From: Burkholderia pyrrocinia
GTDB lineage: Bacteria > Pseudomonadota > Gammaproteobacteria > Burkholderiales > Burkholderiaceae
Assembly (NCBI RefSeq): GCF_003330765.1
Contig: NZ_CP024904.1
Coordinates: forward strand, 868,001 to 932,000
DNA length: 64,000 nucleotides
Direction: 5' to 3'
This document shows, piece by piece, positions 27,432 to 36,476 of the stretch. Under the pieces are notes generated by a model, which worked only from the letters and a program-made list of their open reading frames with translations, was not told the origin of the DNA and did no database searches. Both the position numbers and the translations under genes were made by a program. Position 1 is the first letter of the stretch, and each line of letters opens with the position of its first letter.

Positions 27432-28553
27432 ATGCGTATCCGTATCCGTCGTCACCCGGCCTTCCGCGCCGCGCTCGTCACGTCGGCGGGGCTGGCCCTC
27501 GCGGCCAGCCTGTCCGCCCAGGCGGGCGACGCCAACCTGAACGTGTACAACTGGTCGGAGTATGTCGCGAAGGACACGGTGCCCAGCTTCGAGAAGCAGT
27601 CGGGCATCAAGGTCCGCTACGACAGCTACGACAGCGACGATACGCTGCAGACCAAGCTGCTCGCGGGCAGCTCGGGCTACGACATCGTCGTGCCGACGTC
27701 GAACTATCTCGCGCAGCAGATCCAGACCGGCGTGTACCAGAAGCTCGACAAGTCGAAGCTGCCGAACCTCGCGAATCTCGACCCGGTGCTGATGAAGATG
27801 ATCGCGAAGGCCGACCCGGGCAACCAGTACGGCGTGCCGTGGGCGTGGGGCACGACGGGCATCGGCTACAACGTCGAGGCGATCAGGAAGCGGCTCGGCG
27901 ACAACGCGCCGACCGACAGCTGGGCATTGCTGTTCGACCCGGCGAATGCGGCGAAGCTGAAAGGCTGCGGTATCTCGATGCTCGACGCGCCGGACGCCGC
28001 GTTCGCGGCGGCGCTGCAGTACATGGGCAAGGATCCGAACAGCAAGAACCCGACCGATTATCAGGCGGCCTACGACGTGCTGAAGAAGATCCGCCCGTAC
28101 GTGACGCAGTTCAGCTCGGCCGGCTATGCGGACGACCTCGCGAACAACGATGTCTGCGTCGTGCTCGGCTGGTCGGGCGACGTCAGCATCGCGCGGCGGC
28201 GCACGCTGGACGCGAAGCGGTCGTATGAAATCCGCTATGTGAATCCGAAGGAAGGCGGCCTGCTGTGGTTCGACGTGATGGCGATTCCGAAGGATGCGCC
28301 GCACCCGGAAGCCGCGCTGAAGTGGATCAACTATATCGAGGAGCCGAAGACCAACGCGGCAATCACGAACGAGATCTTCTATCCGAGCGCCAACAAGGCC
28401 GCACGCGCGTTCGTGACGCCGGCGGTCGTGCAGGACCCGAGCGTCTACCTGCCTGACAGCACGATTGCGAAGACGTCGCTCGCGATGCCGAGAAGCGCCG
28501 ATATTGCGCGGATGCAGAACCGTCTGTGGCTGCAACTGAAGTCAGGCGGTTGA
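27432..28553 (+). CDS. potF: Putrescine/polyamine ABC transporter periplasmic binding protein (PotF-like)
   Basis: A 373-residue binding protein with a signal peptide (FRAALVTSAGLALAASLSAQA). The mature start LNVYNWSEYVAKDTVPSFEKQSG is the PotD/PotF hallmark, with Trp and acidic residues of the diamine site. YDIVVPTSNYLAQQ, PWAWGTTGIGYN and ADDLANNDVCVVLGWSGD are further family blocks. It captures putrescine or a similar diamine in the periplasm for PotA/H/I encoded next. The ATG at 27432 follows AAGGAGAATCCCC. The divergent LuxR gene probably controls it. Confidence 0.9.
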   Translation: MRIRIRRHPAFRAALVTSAGLALAASLSAQAGDANLNVYNWSEYVAKDTVPSFEKQSGIKVRYDSYDSDDTLQTKLLAGSSGYDIVVPTSNYLAQQIQTGVYQKLDKSKLPNLANLDPVLMKMIAKADPGNQYGVPWAWGTTGIGYNVEAIRKRLGDNAPTDSWALLFDPANAAKLKGCGISMLDAPDAAFAAALQYMGKDPNSKNPTDYQAAYDVLKKIRPYVTQFSSAGYADDLANNDVCVVLGWSGDVSIARRRTLDAKRSYEIRYVNPKEGGLLWFDVMAIPKDAPHPEAALKWINYIEEPKTNAAITNEIFYPSANKAARAFVTPAVVQDPSVYLPDSTIAKTSLAMPRSADIARMQNRLWLQLKSGG

Positions 28554-28564
28554 GGGAGACGACG

Positions 28565-29698
28565 ATGATCCATACGCTACCCGCTGCGCCGGCCGCGGCC
28601 GCCGCACGCCCCGACGCGTTCGTGCGCATCGAAAACGTCGTGAAGAAATTTGGCGACAGCCCGGCCGTCGACAACGTGAACCTGACGATCGCGAAGAACG
28701 AATTGTTCGCGCTGCTCGGCAGCTCGGGCTGCGGCAAGTCGACGCTGTTGCGCATGCTCGCCGGGCTGGAAACGGCCACCTCCGGCAAGATCTTCGTCGA
28801 CGGCGAAGACCTCGCGTCGCTGCCGCCGTACCGCCGCCCGGTGAACATGATGTTCCAGTCGTACGCGCTGTTCCCGCACATGTCGGTCGAATCGAACGTC
28901 GCGTTCGGCCTGAAGCAGGAAGGCACGCCGAAGCACGAGATCAAGGCGCGCGTGGCCGACGCGCTCGCGCTGGTGCAGATGAGCAAGTATGCGCAGCGCA
29001 AGCCGCACCAGCTCTCCGGCGGCCAGCAGCAGCGCGTCGCGCTGGCCCGCTCGCTGGTCAAGCGCCCGAAGCTGCTGCTGCTCGACGAGCCGATGTCCGC
29101 GCTCGACAAGAAGATCCGCCAGAAAACCCAGCTCGAACTGGTGAACATCATCGAGAAGGTCGACGTGACCTGCGTGATGGTCACGCACGACCAGGAAGAG
29201 GCGATGACGATGGCCAGCCGCCTCGCGGTGATGAGCGAGGGCAAGATCGTGCAGATCGGCGCGCCCGGCGAAGTGTACGAGTTCCCGAACAGCCGCTTCT
29301 CGGCCGAATTCATCGGCTCGACCAACCTGTTCGAAGGGCGCGTGGTCGAGGACGAACCCGATCACATCTTCGTCGAAAGCGACGACCTCGAAACGCGCAT
29401 GTACGTGAGCCACGGCGTGACGGGCCCGCTCGGGATGCCGGTCGGCATCTCGGTGCGCCCGGAACGCGTGCACGTGTCGCGCGAGAAGCCGGGTTCGAAA
29501 CACAACTGGGCGCGCGGCGTGGTGACCGACATCGCGTACATGGGCAGCTACTCGCTGTATCACGTGCGCCTGCCGAGCGGCAAGACGGTCGTGTCGAACC
29601 TGTCGAGCTCGCACCTGCTGCACGACAGTGCGCCGGCCTGGAACGACGACGTGTTCGTGTCGTGGTCGCCGGCGAGCGGCGTCGTGCTGACGCAGTGA
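28565..29698 (+). CDS. potG: Polyamine ABC transporter ATPase (PotA/PotG-like)
   Basis: A 377-residue ABC ATPase: Walker A GSSGCGKST (about 62-70), signature LSGGQQQRVALARS, Walker B LLLLDEPMSALD, switch His in VTHDQEEAMTMA, and a C-terminal TOBE-type regulatory domain (residues about 280-377). The arrangement and length match PotG. ATG at 28565 is 11 bp after the potF stop, preceded by GAGGGAGAC. It powers uptake through the PotH/PotI pair encoded downstream. Confidence 0.9.
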   Translation: MIHTLPAAPAAAAARPDAFVRIENVVKKFGDSPAVDNVNLTIAKNELFALLGSSGCGKSTLLRMLAGLETATSGKIFVDGEDLASLPPYRRPVNMMFQSYALFPHMSVESNVAFGLKQEGTPKHEIKARVADALALVQMSKYAQRKPHQLSGGQQQRVALARSLVKRPKLLLLDEPMSALDKKIRQKTQLELVNIIEKVDVTCVMVTHDQEEAMTMASRLAVMSEGKIVQIGAPGEVYEFPNSRFSAEFIGSTNLFEGRVVEDEPDHIFVESDDLETRMYVSHGVTGPLGMPVGISVRPERVHVSREKPGSKHNWARGVVTDIAYMGSYSLYHVRLPSGKTVVSNLSSSHLLHDSAPAWNDDVFVSWSPASGVVLTQ

Positions 29699-29708
29699 GG
29701 ACGACACG

Positions 29709-30692
29709 ATGAGAACCTCCGCTTCCACTCCGTCCGCGCCGGTGTCGTCCGGCGCCGCGAGCACCGGCGCAGGCCGGGCCCGCCCGAGCCGCTTCGCCGC
29801 GCTGTCGCGTTTCCTGCCGTCGGGCCGCAGCGTCGCGATCGGCGTGCCGTTCCTGTGGCTCGCAGTCTTCTTCGCGCTGCCGTTCGTGCTGGTGCTGAAG
29901 ATCAGCTTCGCCGACGCAATGCTCGGTATCCCGCCGTACACCGCGCTCGCACGGCTGGAGGCCGGCACGGTGCAGGTCGCGCTGTCGCTGAAGCATTACG
30001 CGCTGCTGCTGCAGGACGAGCTGTATCTGAACACCTATGTCAGCTCGCTGAAGATGGCCGCCGCGTCGACGCTGATGTGCCTGCTGGCCGGCTACCCGAT
30101 CGCATATTGCATCGCGCGTGCGGCGCCGGCCCGCCGCAACCTGCTGATGATGGCCGTGATGCTGCCGTTCTGGACGTCGTTCCTGATCCGCGTATATGCG
30201 TGGGTGGGGATCATGAAGGACGACGGGCTGCTGAATCACGCGCTGGCGGCACTCGGCGTGATCGCGACGCCGCTGCGCCTGTATCACACCGACGCGGGCG
30301 TCTACATCGGGATGGTCTATTCGTACCTGCCGTTCATGGTGATGCCGCTGTACGCGCACCTGGTGAAGATGGATCTCACGCTGCTCGAGGCCGCGCACGA
30401 TCTCGGCGCAACGCCATGGTCCGCGTTCTGGCGCATCACGCTGCCGCTGTCGCGCAACGGCATCGTCGCGGGCAGCCTGCTGGTGTTCATTCCGGCGGTC
30501 GGCGAATACGTGATCCCCGAGTTGCTCGGCGGCGCGAACACGCTGATGCTCGGCCGCGTGATGTGGGACGAGTTCTTCAACAACATGGACTGGCCGATGG
30601 CGTCTGCCGTGACGGTGACGATGGTGCTGCTGCTGCTCGTGCCGATGGCGCTGCTCCATTACAACCAGGCCGAAGGGGAGGCGCAGCAATGA
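29709..30692 (+). CDS. potH: Polyamine ABC transporter permease (PotH-like)
   Basis: A 327-residue inner-membrane permease with six predicted helices. The BPD-type EAA loop is visible as EAAHDLGATPWSAFWRITLPLSRNGI, which contacts the ATPase. The N-terminal 30 residues are Ser/Ala-rich and cytoplasmic. It pairs with the PotI-like protein, whose start codon overlaps its stop (ATGA at 30689-30692), so translation is coupled. Confidence 0.9.
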   Translation: MRTSASTPSAPVSSGAASTGAGRARPSRFAALSRFLPSGRSVAIGVPFLWLAVFFALPFVLVLKISFADAMLGIPPYTALARLEAGTVQVALSLKHYALLLQDELYLNTYVSSLKMAAASTLMCLLAGYPIAYCIARAAPARRNLLMMAVMLPFWTSFLIRVYAWVGIMKDDGLLNHALAALGVIATPLRLYHTDAGVYIGMVYSYLPFMVMPLYAHLVKMDLTLLEAAHDLGATPWSAFWRITLPLSRNGIVAGSLLVFIPAVGEYVIPELLGGANTLMLGRVMWDEFFNNMDWPMASAVTVTMVLLLLVPMALLHYNQAEGEAQQ

Positions 30693-31630
30693 CCCGCGCG
30701 AATCGCATCCTGTCTGCCTGCGTGCTGGGCGCGGGTTTCCTGTTCCTGTACGTGCCGATCGTCAGCCTCGTCGTCTATTCGTTCAACGCGTCGAAGCTCG
30801 TGACGGTGTGGTCGGGTTTCTCGCTGAAGTGGTACGGCGCGCTGCTGCACGACGGCGAACTGCTCGCGGCCGCGTGGCTGTCGCTGAAGATCGCGCTGCT
30901 GACGGCGACCGCGTCGGTCGCGATCGGTACGTGGGCCGGCTTCGTGCTGGCCCGCATGGGGCGCTTTCGCGGCTTCACGCTTTATGCCGCGATGATCAAC
31001 GCGCCGCTCGTGATTCCCGAAGTGATCCAGGGCATCTCGCTGCTGCTGCTGTTCGTCGCGATGCAGCAGACGTTCGGATGGCCGGCCGGGCGCGGCTGGC
31101 TGACGATCTGGATCGGTCACGTGATGCTATGCCTGTCGTTCGTCGCGGTGATCGTGCAGTCGCGCGTGAAGGAACTCGATCGCTCGATCGAGGAAGCCGC
31201 GCTCGATCTCGGCGCCCGGCCGTGGAAGGTGTTCTTCGTGATCACGCTGCCGCTGATCGCGCAGGCGCTGGTGTCCGGCTGGCTACTCGCGTTCACGGTA
31301 TCGATCGACGACGTGATCCTGTCCGCGTTCCTGTCGGGCCCCGGCTCGACGACGCTGCCGCTCGTCGTGTTCTCGCGTGTGCGGCTCGGCCTGAATCCGG
31401 AGATGAATGCGCTCGCCACGGTGTTCATCACGGTCGTGACGATCGGCGTCGTGGTCGTGAACCGCGCGATGCTGGCCCGCGAGCGGCGGCAGGCGCGTGA
31501 CGCACGTGCGTGGCACGCGGCATCCGCGCCCGATGTGCCAGACGTGTCCGCGTCGCCGTCAACCGTGCCGCCCGCGCGCCCACCGGCCGCGCCCCCGCTG
31601 CACGACCGCGTACCGCATCCCACGAAGTGA
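30689..31630 (+). CDS. potI: Polyamine ABC transporter permease (PotI-like)
   Basis: A 313-residue second permease with six membrane helices and an EAA loop EAALDLGARPWKVFFVITLPLIAQALV. It starts at the ATG overlapping the potH stop. The C-terminal 40 residues after the last helix are Pro/Ala-rich and unusually long for PotI (APDVPDVSASPSTVPPARPP); they look disordered. With PotF, PotG and PotH it completes a diamine importer. Confidence 0.88.
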   Translation: MTRANRILSACVLGAGFLFLYVPIVSLVVYSFNASKLVTVWSGFSLKWYGALLHDGELLAAAWLSLKIALLTATASVAIGTWAGFVLARMGRFRGFTLYAAMINAPLVIPEVIQGISLLLLFVAMQQTFGWPAGRGWLTIWIGHVMLCLSFVAVIVQSRVKELDRSIEEAALDLGARPWKVFFVITLPLIAQALVSGWLLAFTVSIDDVILSAFLSGPGSTTLPLVVFSRVRLGLNPEMNALATVFITVVTIGVVVVNRAMLARERRQARDARAWHAASAPDVPDVSASPSTVPPARPPAAPPLHDRVPHPTK

Positions 31631-31651
31631 CGAACGACAAGGAGACTTTTC

Positions 31652-33217
31652 ATGAAAAAGAAGTATCTCTGCGCGCTGATCGCCGGTGCGCTGCCGGGGC
31701 TGGCCGCTGCGAATTCGACCGGCGACCAGATCCGGACGCTGCAGCAGCAGCTCGCCGTGCTGCAGCGGCAGATGAGCGCGCTGCAATCGCAACTCGCCGC
31801 GAAGCCGGCGGCCGCACCGGCTTCGACGAATGCGGCGACCGCCGCGGCGGCGGCCGACCCGTCCACGCCCGGCTACGGGCAGGCGCCGGCCGTGCTGTCC
31901 AACGACGACGTGTCGGAAATCCGGCAGCAGGTCGCGAACCAGCAACTGAAGGTCGATTCGCTGACCGATGCCGCACGCACGGGCCCGATCGCGGGGCTGT
32001 CGGTGACCGGCTATCTCGACCCGACCTACGTGTACAACCGTGGCGCCGGCACGTCGTCGTTCCAGTTCGCGAACCATGAGAACGCGTACACCTACTACAA
32101 CAGCACGTTCGGCGACGTGTTCCTCGACATCAAGAAGACGTTCGGTGTCGGTCCGACCGCACCGTCCGCGGAAATCACGCTGATGCCGAACCGTGGCGCG
32201 GGCCTGTCGATGATGACGGGCAGCGGCGCGAGCGGCCTCGACATCGTGAACTCGGCGGTCGTCACGGTGCCGCTGTCGGGCACGACATCGTTCGTCGGCG
32301 GGTTGGTGCTCGGCTTCGGCGGCTACGAGTACCAGCAGTCGAGCCAGATGCTCACGCTCACGCACAACCTGTTGTACGACTTCTCCGATCCGGGCTCGTC
32401 GATCGGCGCGGGCATCAACTACCAGAGCGCGGACGGCCACTGGGCGTGGAAGTTCTTCGTCGGCAACGAGCAGTTCCGCAGCGCGGGCGCGGTCACGCAG
32501 ATTGGCGTGAACGCATTCGGTGATCCGGTCACGACCAGCAACAAGGTGCCAACCTTCACCGCGCGCGTCGACTACCTGCACGGCAGCGCGCTCGACATCG
32601 GCGGCTCGATCAACATCGGCCGCCAGACGTTGCCGAGCGCGTTCGATCCGGCGACGGGCAACGTGCGGTACGGCGTCGGCGGCAACGCGCCGAGCGCATA
32701 TGGCGCGTTCTTCTTCGGCGAAGCCGATGCGACCTACACGCTCGCCGATGCGCAGTACAACGCCGAACTCGACTACGGTCAGCAGCAGCACGGCGCATTC
32801 AACGGCGGGCTGGCGCAATGGTTCGGGCTGTCGCTGCTCGCGCACCGCAAGTTCAACCTGCCGGTGGTCGGCCGCATGGGCGCGACGCTGCGCTACGACC
32901 TGCTCGTCAACCGGAAGAACGGCGGCGGTGGATCGTCGTTCGCACTGAACGGCAACGGGATGGATCCGTACAACGGCTTCGGCATCGACGCGGACTGCCT
33001 GGCGATGTCGAAGGCGAACGGCGGCGTCGGCTTCGAATGCAAGGGCGCGACGCGGCAGGCCGCCGCGTTCGACCTGCTGTTCTACCCGACCCAGCAGGTG
33101 ACGGTGAAGGTCGAATACCGGCACGACTGGGCGAGCAACAAGGTCTTCCTGCGTCACGACGGGTCGTATGCGAAGTCGAACGACCTGCTCGCGACCCAAC
33201 TCATCTACGCGTTCTGA
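31652..33217 (+). CDS. DUF3138-family outer-membrane porin-like protein
   Basis: A 521-residue exported protein. After the signal peptide (KKKYLCALIAGALPGLAAA) comes a short heptad coiled coil (IRTLQQQLAVLQRQMSALQSQL), an Ala/Pro linker to about residue 80, then a long beta-rich region ending in LLATQLIYAF, with a terminal Phe as in barrel proteins. This is the layout of trimeric, coiled-coil-anchored porins. DUF3138 proteins are common in Burkholderia but uncharacterised. Lying 21 bp after potI, it is probably the outer-membrane entry channel for the same polyamine. The ATG has AAGGAGAC upstream. Confidence 0.78.
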   Translation: MKKKYLCALIAGALPGLAAANSTGDQIRTLQQQLAVLQRQMSALQSQLAAKPAAAPASTNAATAAAAADPSTPGYGQAPAVLSNDDVSEIRQQVANQQLKVDSLTDAARTGPIAGLSVTGYLDPTYVYNRGAGTSSFQFANHENAYTYYNSTFGDVFLDIKKTFGVGPTAPSAEITLMPNRGAGLSMMTGSGASGLDIVNSAVVTVPLSGTTSFVGGLVLGFGGYEYQQSSQMLTLTHNLLYDFSDPGSSIGAGINYQSADGHWAWKFFVGNEQFRSAGAVTQIGVNAFGDPVTTSNKVPTFTARVDYLHGSALDIGGSINIGRQTLPSAFDPATGNVRYGVGGNAPSAYGAFFFGEADATYTLADAQYNAELDYGQQQHGAFNGGLAQWFGLSLLAHRKFNLPVVGRMGATLRYDLLVNRKNGGGGSSFALNGNGMDPYNGFGIDADCLAMSKANGGVGFECKGATRQAAAFDLLFYPTQQVTVKVEYRHDWASNKVFLRHDGSYAKSNDLLATQLIYAF

Positions 33218-33243
33218 CGCGACGCCGTTCGCGAGTCTTACTC

Positions 33244-34536
33244 ATGCTCAAGTTCGAAAACCAGCAACATGTTCAGTCATACTATGCAGCGACGGCCAGC
33301 GACCGGGCCCGTCACCCGCCGCTTGAAGAAGCCGTTTCCGCCGATGTCTGCGTGATCGGCGGCGGGCTCACCGGCCTGTCCGCGGCGCTCGATCTCGCCG
33401 AGCGCGGCCATTCAGTCGTGCTCGTCGAGGCGTCGCGGATCGGCTGGGGCGCCAGCGGCCGCAACGGCGGCCAGCTGATCGCCGGGTACGCGTGCGACAT
33501 CGATACGTTCTCGGCCTATCTGCCGGATGACGACGTGCGGCGCGTATGGGCGATGGGGCTGGAGTCGGTCGATATCGTCAGGCAGCGGGTCGAGCGGCAC
33601 GGCATCGACTGCGACCTGACCTTCGGCTACCTGACCGCCGCAAACAAGCCGCGCCACCTCGACGCGCTGCGCGCGTGGCGCGATACCGCGATGACCCGCT
33701 TCGGCTATCGCGGCTACGAGTTCGTCGAGCGCGCCGACATGCAGCGCTTCGTCGCATCGGACCGCTATCTCGGCGGCCTCCGTCACGAAGCCAGCGGCCA
33801 TCTGCATCCGTTGAACTACACGCTCGGTCTCGCGCGGGCAGCGCGCGACGCCGGCGTGACGATTCACGAGGATACGGTAGCTCTTGCACTCAATCGGACG
33901 GCGCAGCATCACCGCGTCACGTGCGCGCGCGGGCACGTCGACGCCCGTTACGTCGTGCTGGCCTGCAACGCGTACCTGGGGCAGCTTGCGCCGGCGCTCG
34001 CGCGCAAGATCATCCCGGTGGCGACCTACCTGATCGCGACGGAGCCGCTCGGCGACGCGCGCGCGGCCGAGACGATGCCGGCCGATGCGGCGATCTGCGA
34101 TAGCAATTCGGCGCTCGACTACTTCCGGCTGACGCGCGACCGTCGGTTGCTGTGGGGCGGCAAGGCCAGCAGCTCGACATGCACGCCGCGCGACCTCGCG
34201 GGCGCGATGCGGCGCGACATGCTGAAGACGTTCCCGCAGCTTGCCGATGTGCGGATCGACTATGCGTGGGGCGGCCTGATCGACGCGACGATGAATCGCG
34301 CGCCGCATTTCGGCCGGCTCGAACCGACCGTGTATTTCGCGCAGGGCTTTTCCGGGCACGGCGTCAACGTGACCGGCCTCGCGGGGCGGCTGATCGCGGA
34401 AGCGATCGATGCGCAGGCCGCGCGCTTCGACCTGTTCGGCCGGATTCGCCATCGCGACTTCCCGGGCGGACGCCTGTTGCGCACGCCGATGCTGGCGCTC
34501 GCGATGGCGTGGCACCGGATGACGGACCTGCTTTGA
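33244..34536 (+). CDS. FAD-dependent gamma-glutamylputrescine oxidase-like (PuuB/DAO family)
   Basis: A 430-residue DAO-type flavoprotein. The dinucleotide fold ADVCVIGGGLTGLSAALDLAERG sits near residues 33-55, followed by GWGASGRNGGQLIAGYACDI, the PuuB-like substrate region. The C-terminal FAQGFSGHGVNVTGLAGRLIAE closes the FAD site. PuuB oxidises gamma-glutamylputrescine to the aldehyde with release of ammonia and H2O2. No gamma-glutamylputrescine synthetase gene (puuA) is in this operon, so it may act on another amine or depend on a puuA elsewhere. The start at 33244 is 27 bp after the DUF3138 gene; no strong ribosome-binding site is seen. Confidence 0.83.
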   Translation: MLKFENQQHVQSYYAATASDRARHPPLEEAVSADVCVIGGGLTGLSAALDLAERGHSVVLVEASRIGWGASGRNGGQLIAGYACDIDTFSAYLPDDDVRRVWAMGLESVDIVRQRVERHGIDCDLTFGYLTAANKPRHLDALRAWRDTAMTRFGYRGYEFVERADMQRFVASDRYLGGLRHEASGHLHPLNYTLGLARAARDAGVTIHEDTVALALNRTAQHHRVTCARGHVDARYVVLACNAYLGQLAPALARKIIPVATYLIATEPLGDARAAETMPADAAICDSNSALDYFRLTRDRRLLWGGKASSSTCTPRDLAGAMRRDMLKTFPQLADVRIDYAWGGLIDATMNRAPHFGRLEPTVYFAQGFSGHGVNVTGLAGRLIAEAIDAQAARFDLFGRIRHRDFPGGRLLRTPMLALAMAWHRMTDLL

Positions 34537-34607
34537 CACGCGTGGGCCGGCTCGCCCGGCCGCGCGGTACCAAAGCGTTTCGAACCACTCAAACCCTGGA
34601 GGCATTC

Positions 34608-34988
34608 ATGACCAACATCACGAATCTTGTCGACCTGATGCGGGCGCCGGCGAAGCTCACGCAGAGCCGCGTGCCGAGCGGGCTGCTGCTCGACGGCAAC
34701 CCGATGCAGACGCTGTCGCATCACTACATTAGCCCGTGCGGGCAGTTCAGCTGCGGCATCTGGGAATGCACGCCCGGCCGCTGGACGATCGAGTACGACG
34801 AGTCGGAGTATTGCGAGATGCTGAGCGGCGTCGCGATCGTGCGCGATGCGGACGGCCGCGAACGCGTGTTGCGCGCCGGCGACCGGTTCGTGATCCCGCC
34901 GGGCTTTCGCGGCACGTGGGAAGTCGCCGAAACCTGCCGCAAGATCTACGCGTCGCACGCACCGCAAGCCGGGCCGTTGCGTGCGTAG
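34608..34988 (+). CDS. Small cupin-domain protein
   Basis: A 126-residue single cupin of the DUF861 (ethanolamine/ureidoglycolate-like) type: RWTIEYDESEYCEMLSGVAIV is motif 1-like and DRFVIPPGFRGTWEV motif 2-like. The usual cupin His ligands are largely replaced, as in DUF861 members. Proteins of this type often accompany PuuB-like oxidases in polyamine clusters; their role is unknown. ATG at 34608 has TGGAGG upstream. Co-transcribed with the oxidase and amidase. Confidence 0.78.
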   Translation: MTNITNLVDLMRAPAKLTQSRVPSGLLLDGNPMQTLSHHYISPCGQFSCGIWECTPGRWTIEYDESEYCEMLSGVAIVRDADGRERVLRAGDRFVIPPGFRGTWEVAETCRKIYASHAPQAGPLRA

Positions 34989-35035
34989 TGCGCGGCCGAG
35001 TCAACCCAACCATCGAGATCAACGAGGAGCAACCC

Positions 35036-36451
35036 ATGACCCAGGAATTGTGGCGTCTCAGTGCGGCCGAGATGGCCGCTCACGTCGCGCGGCGCGACGT
35101 GTCGGCGACGGAACTCACGCGCAGCTGCCTGCAGCGGCTTGAACAGGTGAACCCCGTCATCAACGCGATCGTCGACGTCATGGCCGACAGCGCGTTGCAG
35201 GCCGCGTCCGATGCCGATGCCGCGATTGCGCGCGGCGCGCCGGTCGGCCCGCTGCACGGCGTGCCGGTGACCGTGAAGATCAACGTCGACACGGCCGGAT
35301 ACGCGACGACCAATGGCGTTCGCGCGTTCGCCGGCCTGGTCGCGCAGGAGGACAGCCCGGTGACCGCGAACCTGCGCAAGGCCGGCGCGATCGTGATCGG
35401 GCGCAGCAATGCACCGGCGTTTTCGTACCGCTGGTTCACCGACAACGAACTGCACGGCCGCACGTCGAATCCGTGGGATCCGACGCTGACGCCCGGCGGT
35501 TCCAGCGGCGGCGCGGCCGCGGCCGTGGCCGCCGGCATCGGCGCGATCGCGCACGGCAACGACCTGGGCGGCTCGATCCGCTACCCGGCCTACGCGTGCG
35601 GCGTCGCCGGGCTGAGGCCGAGCACCGGGCGCGTCCCCGCGTACAACCCGACGCAGTCGAAGGACCGCACGCTCGCCGTGCAGCTCGCGTCGGTGCAGGG
35701 GCCGCTCGCGCGCACGGTCGGCGACCTGCGCATCGCGCTCGACGCGATGGCGGCCGGCGACGCGCGTGACGCGTGGTGGATGCCGGTCGCGCCAGCCGCG
35801 CGCGATGCCGTGTTCCCCGCGCGCGTGGCCGTGTGCCCGGCGCTGCCGGGCGTGCCGTCGGATCCGGTGGTCGTCGACGCGATCCGGCAGGCCGCGCGCT
35901 GGCTCGAAGACGCCGGCTGCATCGTCGAGGAGGCCGAGCCGCCGAGATTCGGCGAGGCATGCGCGCTGTGGCTGGATCTCGTGACCAACGAAGCGCTCGG
36001 CGGGCTCGGCGACGTGATCATGCAGCACGGCGACGCGGCGATCCGCACCGCGTTCGACAGCCAGCGCCGCCTCGCGGCGCCGCTGGATCTGCCCGGCTAC
36101 ATGAACGGCCTCGCGCGGCGTACCGCGCTGCTGCGCGACTGGCAGCAGTTCTTCGTTCGTTATCCGCTGCTGCTGATGCCCGTGTCGTGCGCGCGGCCGT
36201 TCGCGATCGACGCGGACCAGCACGGCGACGATGCGGTGCGGCGCATTCTCGACATGCAGGGGCCGCTGCTGGCGACCGCGCTGCTCGGGCTGCCGGGGCT
36301 GTCCGTGCCGACCGGCGTACACGACGGCGTGCCGACCGGCGTGCAGCTCGTCGCCGGACGCTTCCAGGAAGCGCTGTGTCTCGCCGCGGGCGAGGCGATC
36401 GAGGCGCGCGCGGGCACGTTCACGCCGATCGATCCGGTCGCCGGCGCATGA
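35036..36451 (+). CDS. Amidase-signature family hydrolase
   Basis: A 471-residue amidase. The Ser-cisSer-Lys triad is visible: Lys in GVPVTVKINVD (near 81), cis-Ser in TPGGSSGGAAAAVAAG and nucleophilic Ser in GNDLGGSIRYPAYACG. It hydrolyses an unknown amide. Because it sits between the PuuB-like oxidase and the PuuC-like dehydrogenase, it may cleave a gamma-glutamyl-GABA-type amide in place of PuuD (a glutamine-amidotransferase-like enzyme not present here); that is inference. The start at 35036 follows ACGAGGAG. Confidence 0.85.
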   Translation: MTQELWRLSAAEMAAHVARRDVSATELTRSCLQRLEQVNPVINAIVDVMADSALQAASDADAAIARGAPVGPLHGVPVTVKINVDTAGYATTNGVRAFAGLVAQEDSPVTANLRKAGAIVIGRSNAPAFSYRWFTDNELHGRTSNPWDPTLTPGGSSGGAAAAVAAGIGAIAHGNDLGGSIRYPAYACGVAGLRPSTGRVPAYNPTQSKDRTLAVQLASVQGPLARTVGDLRIALDAMAAGDARDAWWMPVAPAARDAVFPARVAVCPALPGVPSDPVVVDAIRQAARWLEDAGCIVEEAEPPRFGEACALWLDLVTNEALGGLGDVIMQHGDAAIRTAFDSQRRLAAPLDLPGYMNGLARRTALLRDWQQFFVRYPLLLMPVSCARPFAIDADQHGDDAVRRILDMQGPLLATALLGLPGLSVPTGVHDGVPTGVQLVAGRFQEALCLAAGEAIEARAGTFTPIDPVAGA

Positions 36452-36476
36452 CGCGCGGCCTTTCAGGAGAAAACAA

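Noticed and set aside
35036..36451. Amidase as PuuD
   Set aside because: PuuD is a class I glutamine amidotransferase-like enzyme with a Cys nucleophile; this protein has the Ser-Ser-Lys amidase signature, so it cannot be the same family.
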